From an uncultured Collinsella sp. (lineage in GTDB: Bacteria; Actinomycetota; Coriobacteriia; Coriobacteriales; Coriobacteriaceae): a DNA stretch of 64,000 bases. The stretch is taken from the NCBI GenBank assembly GCA_902491565.1, contig CABUIE010000007.1, positions 57,774 to 121,773 of the forward strand. The letters run 5' to 3'. Positions within the stretch are counted from its first letter, which is position 1, and every line of letters begins with the position of its first letter. Under the pieces are notes generated by a model. The model made no database searches. It saw only the letters and a list, made by a program, of their open reading frames with translations, and had not been told where the DNA came from. Shown in pieces: positions 60,834 through 64,000 of the stretch. The position numbers and the translations under genes were made by a program.

Positions 60834-61256
60834 ATGGATACGACAAATAGCTCGCGCGAACTACATCTGACGGTGGCGAACGAAGACTACTTGGAGTGCA
60901 TGGTTCGCATTGAAAGCGAAGAGGGGGAAACCAACGGCGTTCGATCGGTCGACATCGCGCAGCGCCTTGGCGTCTCCAAGGCATCGGTCAATAAAGCGGT
61001 TTCGGCTCTCAAGGCATCCGAGCTTGTCGAGCAATCGCACTACGGCAAGGTGATCCTGACCGATCGCGGCCGCGAGGTTGGCACGGCTATCTGGTACCGT
61101 CATCGCCTCATCCGCACGTTTTTGGTTCAGGAGCTCGGTGTCGAATTTGAGCGAGCCGATTCCGAGGCCTGCATGATGGAGCATGCGCTATCCGAGGACA
61201 CGATGAGCCGCTGGCTCGCCTATCTCGAAAAGCAGGGAATCAGCGTCGAGGAATAG
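60834..61256 (+). CDS. DtxR/MntR-family metal-dependent regulator
   Basis: This 140-residue protein has an N-terminal winged helix (VDIAQRLGVSKASVNKAVSALKASELV) and a dimerisation helix with the HRLIRTFLVQELG and EACMMEHALSE segments that bind metal in MntR. It lacks the SH3-like third domain of DtxR, so it resembles MntR. The ATG at 60834 is near GACGGAAG; 60813 is a possible earlier start. It probably senses manganese or iron. Its targets are not in this window. Confidence 0.87.
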   Translation: MDTTNSSRELHLTVANEDYLECMVRIESEEGETNGVRSVDIAQRLGVSKASVNKAVSALKASELVEQSHYGKVILTDRGREVGTAIWYRHRLIRTFLVQELGVEFERADSEACMMEHALSEDTMSRWLAYLEKQGISVEE

Positions 61257-61266
61257 CGGGATATAT

Positions 61267-62160
61267 ATGGATACGAGTTATTACAACCGCTTTGGTGCCG
61301 AGGAACTTACGCGCCGCTTGTCGAGCGAGACCTTGTTGGCGCAGGGCCCCATGGGCAGTGTTCTGTTGAGTGAGTACGATGCCGCCGACATTCCACCAGC
61401 GTTTTGGAATCTGGCAGAGCCGCAGACCGTTTCTCGTATCCATCGCTTGTATGTCGCCGCCGGCGCGCAGGTGCTCATTACCAACACCTTTCAGGCATCA
61501 AGCTATGCCCTCAAGCACGACCAGATTGCGCCGTCCGTGGCGGAGGTCAATCGCGGGGCCGTCGACGATGCCCGCCAGGCGCACCCTCAGCTGCTGCTGG
61601 GCTCGATGGGCCCGATCGGTATTGAGTGGTTTGCCGAGGACTCTGCCGAGTATCGTGAAATCCGAGGCATTGCGCGCGAACAGGCGCACGCCTTGCTCAA
61701 TGCTGGTGTTGACGGTCTGCTGATCGAGACGGTGACGTCTATCCGTAATTTGCAGCCCATGCTTGCCGGCGCCCGAGACGCCGCCGACGGCATGCCTGTT
61801 CTGGTGAGTTTTGTCGTTGACGATAAAGGCGACCTGTTGGGCGATGGCCTCAACATCGAGGCAGCCGTTTTGTACGCCGAAAAACACGGCGCAAACTCGG
61901 TTGGTGTTAATTGCTGTTCGCTTGCGGCCGCGAACGCGGCGGTGCCCAGGATGGTTGCATCGGCGACTACTCCCGTCACGGTGCGTCCCAACGTGGGCGA
62001 TCCGGTCCAGACTCAGGATGGCCCCGTATGGCACGAGAACCCCGAAGCTTTCGCGCGCGCATGCATCGAATGGAGGCATGCCGGTGCCGCAATGGTGGGC
62101 AGTTGCTGTGGAACCACGGCAATCACTACGGCAGCGATGGCCGAGGCGCTCGATATATAA
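61267..62160 (+). CDS. Homocysteine S-methyltransferase family protein (MmuM-like)
   Basis: This 297-residue protein has the Zn ligand cysteine in GVNCCS and the paired cysteines in GSCCGTT near the C-terminus, the signature of betaine- or S-methylmethionine-type homocysteine methyltransferases. It forms methionine from homocysteine and a methyl donor such as S-methylmethionine. It starts 10 bases after the regulator gene, so the two may be co-transcribed. Confidence 0.9.
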   Translation: MDTSYYNRFGAEELTRRLSSETLLAQGPMGSVLLSEYDAADIPPAFWNLAEPQTVSRIHRLYVAAGAQVLITNTFQASSYALKHDQIAPSVAEVNRGAVDDARQAHPQLLLGSMGPIGIEWFAEDSAEYREIRGIAREQAHALLNAGVDGLLIETVTSIRNLQPMLAGARDAADGMPVLVSFVVDDKGDLLGDGLNIEAAVLYAEKHGANSVGVNCCSLAAANAAVPRMVASATTPVTVRPNVGDPVQTQDGPVWHENPEAFARACIEWRHAGAAMVGSCCGTTAITTAAMAEALDI

Positions 62161-62165
62161 AGGGC

Positions 62166-62195
62166 AAAACCGCTCCATACGGGGCGGTTTTTTTA
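62166..62195 (+). terminator. Terminator after the homocysteine methyltransferase gene
   Basis: AAAACCGCTCC pairs with GGGGCGGTTTT (one G-T) around ATAC, followed by seven T's. Confidence 0.88.
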
Positions 62196-62318
62196 TTGCC
62201 TGCATGTCCTCGGCAGCATTTGCCCAAATGGTGAATGCTGGTGCCGGCAGGTTGCCGAGTGCATGTTGCGGGTATACCCCATGCGTACCATGATCCAAAC
62301 ACTGCGAGGTGTCTGCGC

Positions 62319-63719
62319 GTGTGCGCGATAATTCATTTTGGAACTGACGGTTGGCGCGCTCGCGTCGATGAGGACTTCACTGCCGATAACGTTGCCCGTA
62401 TCGCCGATGCCGTCGGCGAGTTGTGGCAAAAGACCAATCCGGGCAAAACGGTATATATAGGGTTCGATACCCGGCCCCTGGCGCGCGAGTTCGCTGAGCT
62501 TGCGGCGGGCGTGCTAGCGGCGCACGGGCTAGACGCCGTGCTCGCTTCGCGACCTGTCCCGACCCCTGCCCTTACGTGGGCGGCGGCTTATGACGGTGAG
62601 GCGTGCGGCGCGCTCATGGTGACGGGGTCCCATCATCCGCAGGGCTATCTGTGCCTCAAGATTCGCATGGGTGACGGCTCGACCGCCAACCAGGATGTCA
62701 TCGAAGAGCTCGAAGAGACCATGGCTCCCGAGCCAACGGGGATCGAGGGGCAATATCGCACCGCGGATATCATTCCTGACTATATGCAGACGGTGGCATC
62801 GTTTGTCGATGCCGAAGCCATCCGCGCCGCGCACCTGCGCGTGGTTGTCGATCCCATGGGCGGCGCAGCCCAGGGCTATCTAGCCGACTTGCTGCGCGAG
62901 CTTGGCGTTGAGGTGCACGAGATTCACGCCGGGCAGGCGTCTGACCAAGAAGATATCTGCCCCGACCCCGTTGAGCCGTGGGTGGACGCTTGCGAGCGCA
63001 CGGTTATCGAGGACGGAGCTTGCGCTGGCCTGGTGACCGACGGCGACGCCGACCGTATCGGCGCGGTTGACGAGCGCGGCAGATATATACATCCGCATCA
63101 GATCATGGCGCTCGTTTTGGGCGACTTGGTTCAATTTCGTAATTTGAAGGGGCGCGTCGTCGTCAATCTTTCATGCTCGACGCTCGTGCGCCGCATTGCC
63201 GATGCGCTTGGCTGCCGCGTGACCGTCAAACCAGTCGGTTTCAAATATATAGCGGCAGAGATGAAGAAGGGCGGCGTCCTCATGGGCGGCGAAGAAGCCG
63301 GTGGTATCGGCATCGCCGCGCATATGCCCGAGCGCGATGGAATCCTCGCCTGTCTGATTCTGTGTGAGCTTATGGCAAAGACGGACGCGCCTTTGGGCGT
63401 TCTGGTCGACCAACTCGAGGACAGTTTTGGTAAGACGAGTTACGGTCGACGCGATTTGCGCCTTGAGGCCGAAGATGCCGAAACGTTACGAACCCTGCTG
63501 CCGGGCGTAAACCCCAAGTCGATTTGTGGCAAGGTGCCGCAAAACGTTAGTCATATGGACGGCTTGCGTCTGTCATTTGAGGATGACACGTGGCTGCTGG
63601 TCCGTCCTAGCGGGACCGAACCAGTGGTGCGCGTCTACGCCGAGGGGTTCTCGGTGGAAGAACGCGATGAGTTGCTCGATGCTGGCTGTGCTTTAGCTAG
63701 GGGGACGTATCCGCTTTAA
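62319..63719 (+). CDS. Phosphoglucomutase/phosphomannomutase family protein
   Basis: This protein of about 466 residues has the phosphoserine motif TGSHHP at 102-107 (Ser104; TASHNP is usual), the Mg loop DGDADR, the sugar loop GGEEAGG and the phosphate loop RPSGTEP. It interconverts 1- and 6-phosphates of a hexose or glucosamine. The start is uncertain: the GTG at 62319 gives a normal N-terminus (IHFGTDGWR), but its ribosome site is weak. A frame reaching 62235 is unlikely. Confidence 0.9.
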   Translation: MCAIIHFGTDGWRARVDEDFTADNVARIADAVGELWQKTNPGKTVYIGFDTRPLAREFAELAAGVLAAHGLDAVLASRPVPTPALTWAAAYDGEACGALMVTGSHHPQGYLCLKIRMGDGSTANQDVIEELEETMAPEPTGIEGQYRTADIIPDYMQTVASFVDAEAIRAAHLRVVVDPMGGAAQGYLADLLRELGVEVHEIHAGQASDQEDICPDPVEPWVDACERTVIEDGACAGLVTDGDADRIGAVDERGRYIHPHQIMALVLGDLVQFRNLKGRVVVNLSCSTLVRRIADALGCRVTVKPVGFKYIAAEMKKGGVLMGGEEAGGIGIAAHMPERDGILACLILCELMAKTDAPLGVLVDQLEDSFGKTSYGRRDLRLEAEDAETLRTLLPGVNPKSICGKVPQNVSHMDGLRLSFEDDTWLLVRPSGTEPVVRVYAEGFSVEERDELLDAGCALARGTYPL

Positions 63720-64000
63720 CCATGAGACTGCCTTATATAAAGAGATGCTCGGCGAGCGGTAGTTAACGGCTGGCAAACGTTAGTCGGATCCCAAGATGTG
63801 TAGGAAATGTGTACGCCCGGATTCCCGCCCACGGGGCCCCTCCGGTCTGGCAATATATCTCCTTGCCGCGCGGCCCGGTCGGACCGGATGAGCCGCGGGG
63901 CGTGCACCTTGAGAACCGGATACTGCGAGGATGGACACTGACCTCAGTGTCGCATCCGGGCAGACATCGAACCATTTGAAATGGTCTAACTTGGATTTGT
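63720..64000 (+). promoter_or_regulatory. Probable 5' leader of an rRNA operon
   Basis: No gene is present. CACCTTGAGAACCGG at about 63905-63919 resembles the TTTGAGAAC boxA-like segment of actinobacterial rRNA leaders. GACACTGA and TCAGTGTC form a perfect boxB-like hairpin just after it, and ACCATTT/AAATGGT a second one. A GC-rich block lies before it. These features fit the stretch just upstream of a 16S rRNA gene, which would begin beyond the window. Confidence 0.5.

Overview
The window is about 60% GC, densely coded, and uses ATG, GTG and TTG starts behind strong GGAGG-type ribosome binding sites. Gene content fits a gut Coriobacteriia genome, most likely Collinsella: a KdpDE pair, PTS systems, prfA-prmC, an F-type ATPase beside murA and an LCP protein, and much catabolism of small organic acids. 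The taxonomic call is inference from style and content; no 16S sequence is present.

Layout. 1-6.3 kb: small membrane protein, KdpD-like kinase and KdpE, an rRNA methyltransferase fusion with one eroded active site, and a HAD phosphatase. 6.3-11.7 kb: a DeoR regulator divergent from a transaldolase-like gene plus an ascorbate-type (UlaA) PTS, then a second transaldolase-like paralogue and a short palindromic insertion. 11.8-18.8 kb: tex, then a Gfo/Idh oxidoreductase, an OFA-type MFS and an SDR dehydrogenase divergent from a LysR regulator. 18.8-24.7 kb: a GGDEF protein with an altered motif, a hairpin array, and a MarR-controlled heterodimeric ABC exporter. 24.9-29.5 kb: pyridoxal-type kinase, TIGR04076 protein, DUF4143 ATPase, LMW phosphatase and an MFS carrier.

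29.6-35.5 kb is the most interesting locus. It holds a fusion of an LpdD-like domain to a type I isopentenyl-diphosphate isomerase-like NUDIX domain, an SLC13/DASS carrier, a UbiD decarboxylase resembling gallate decarboxylase LpdC, UbiX, and a MerR regulator. Together these look like a self-contained system for importing an aromatic acid and decarboxylating it, with prenyl-FMN supply built in.

35.7-42.2 kb: a one-TM protein, an aldose-epimerase-like protein, and an amino-acid ABC transporter followed by an M20 peptidase. 42.4-49.4 kb: prfA, prmC (with a large insertion), a HigBA-like toxin-antitoxin pair, a Sua5-type protein, glpK and upp. 49.7-56.6 kb: the complete atp operon. 56.7-63.7 kb: murA, an LCP protein, pepT, an MntR-like regulator, a homocysteine methyltransferase and a phosphohexomutase. 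The last 280 bases look like the leader of an rRNA operon whose genes lie outside the window.

A second theme is a large number of long intergenic hairpins that fall into several dispersed families. Some show compensatory changes between copies, so the folded form appears to be what is conserved.
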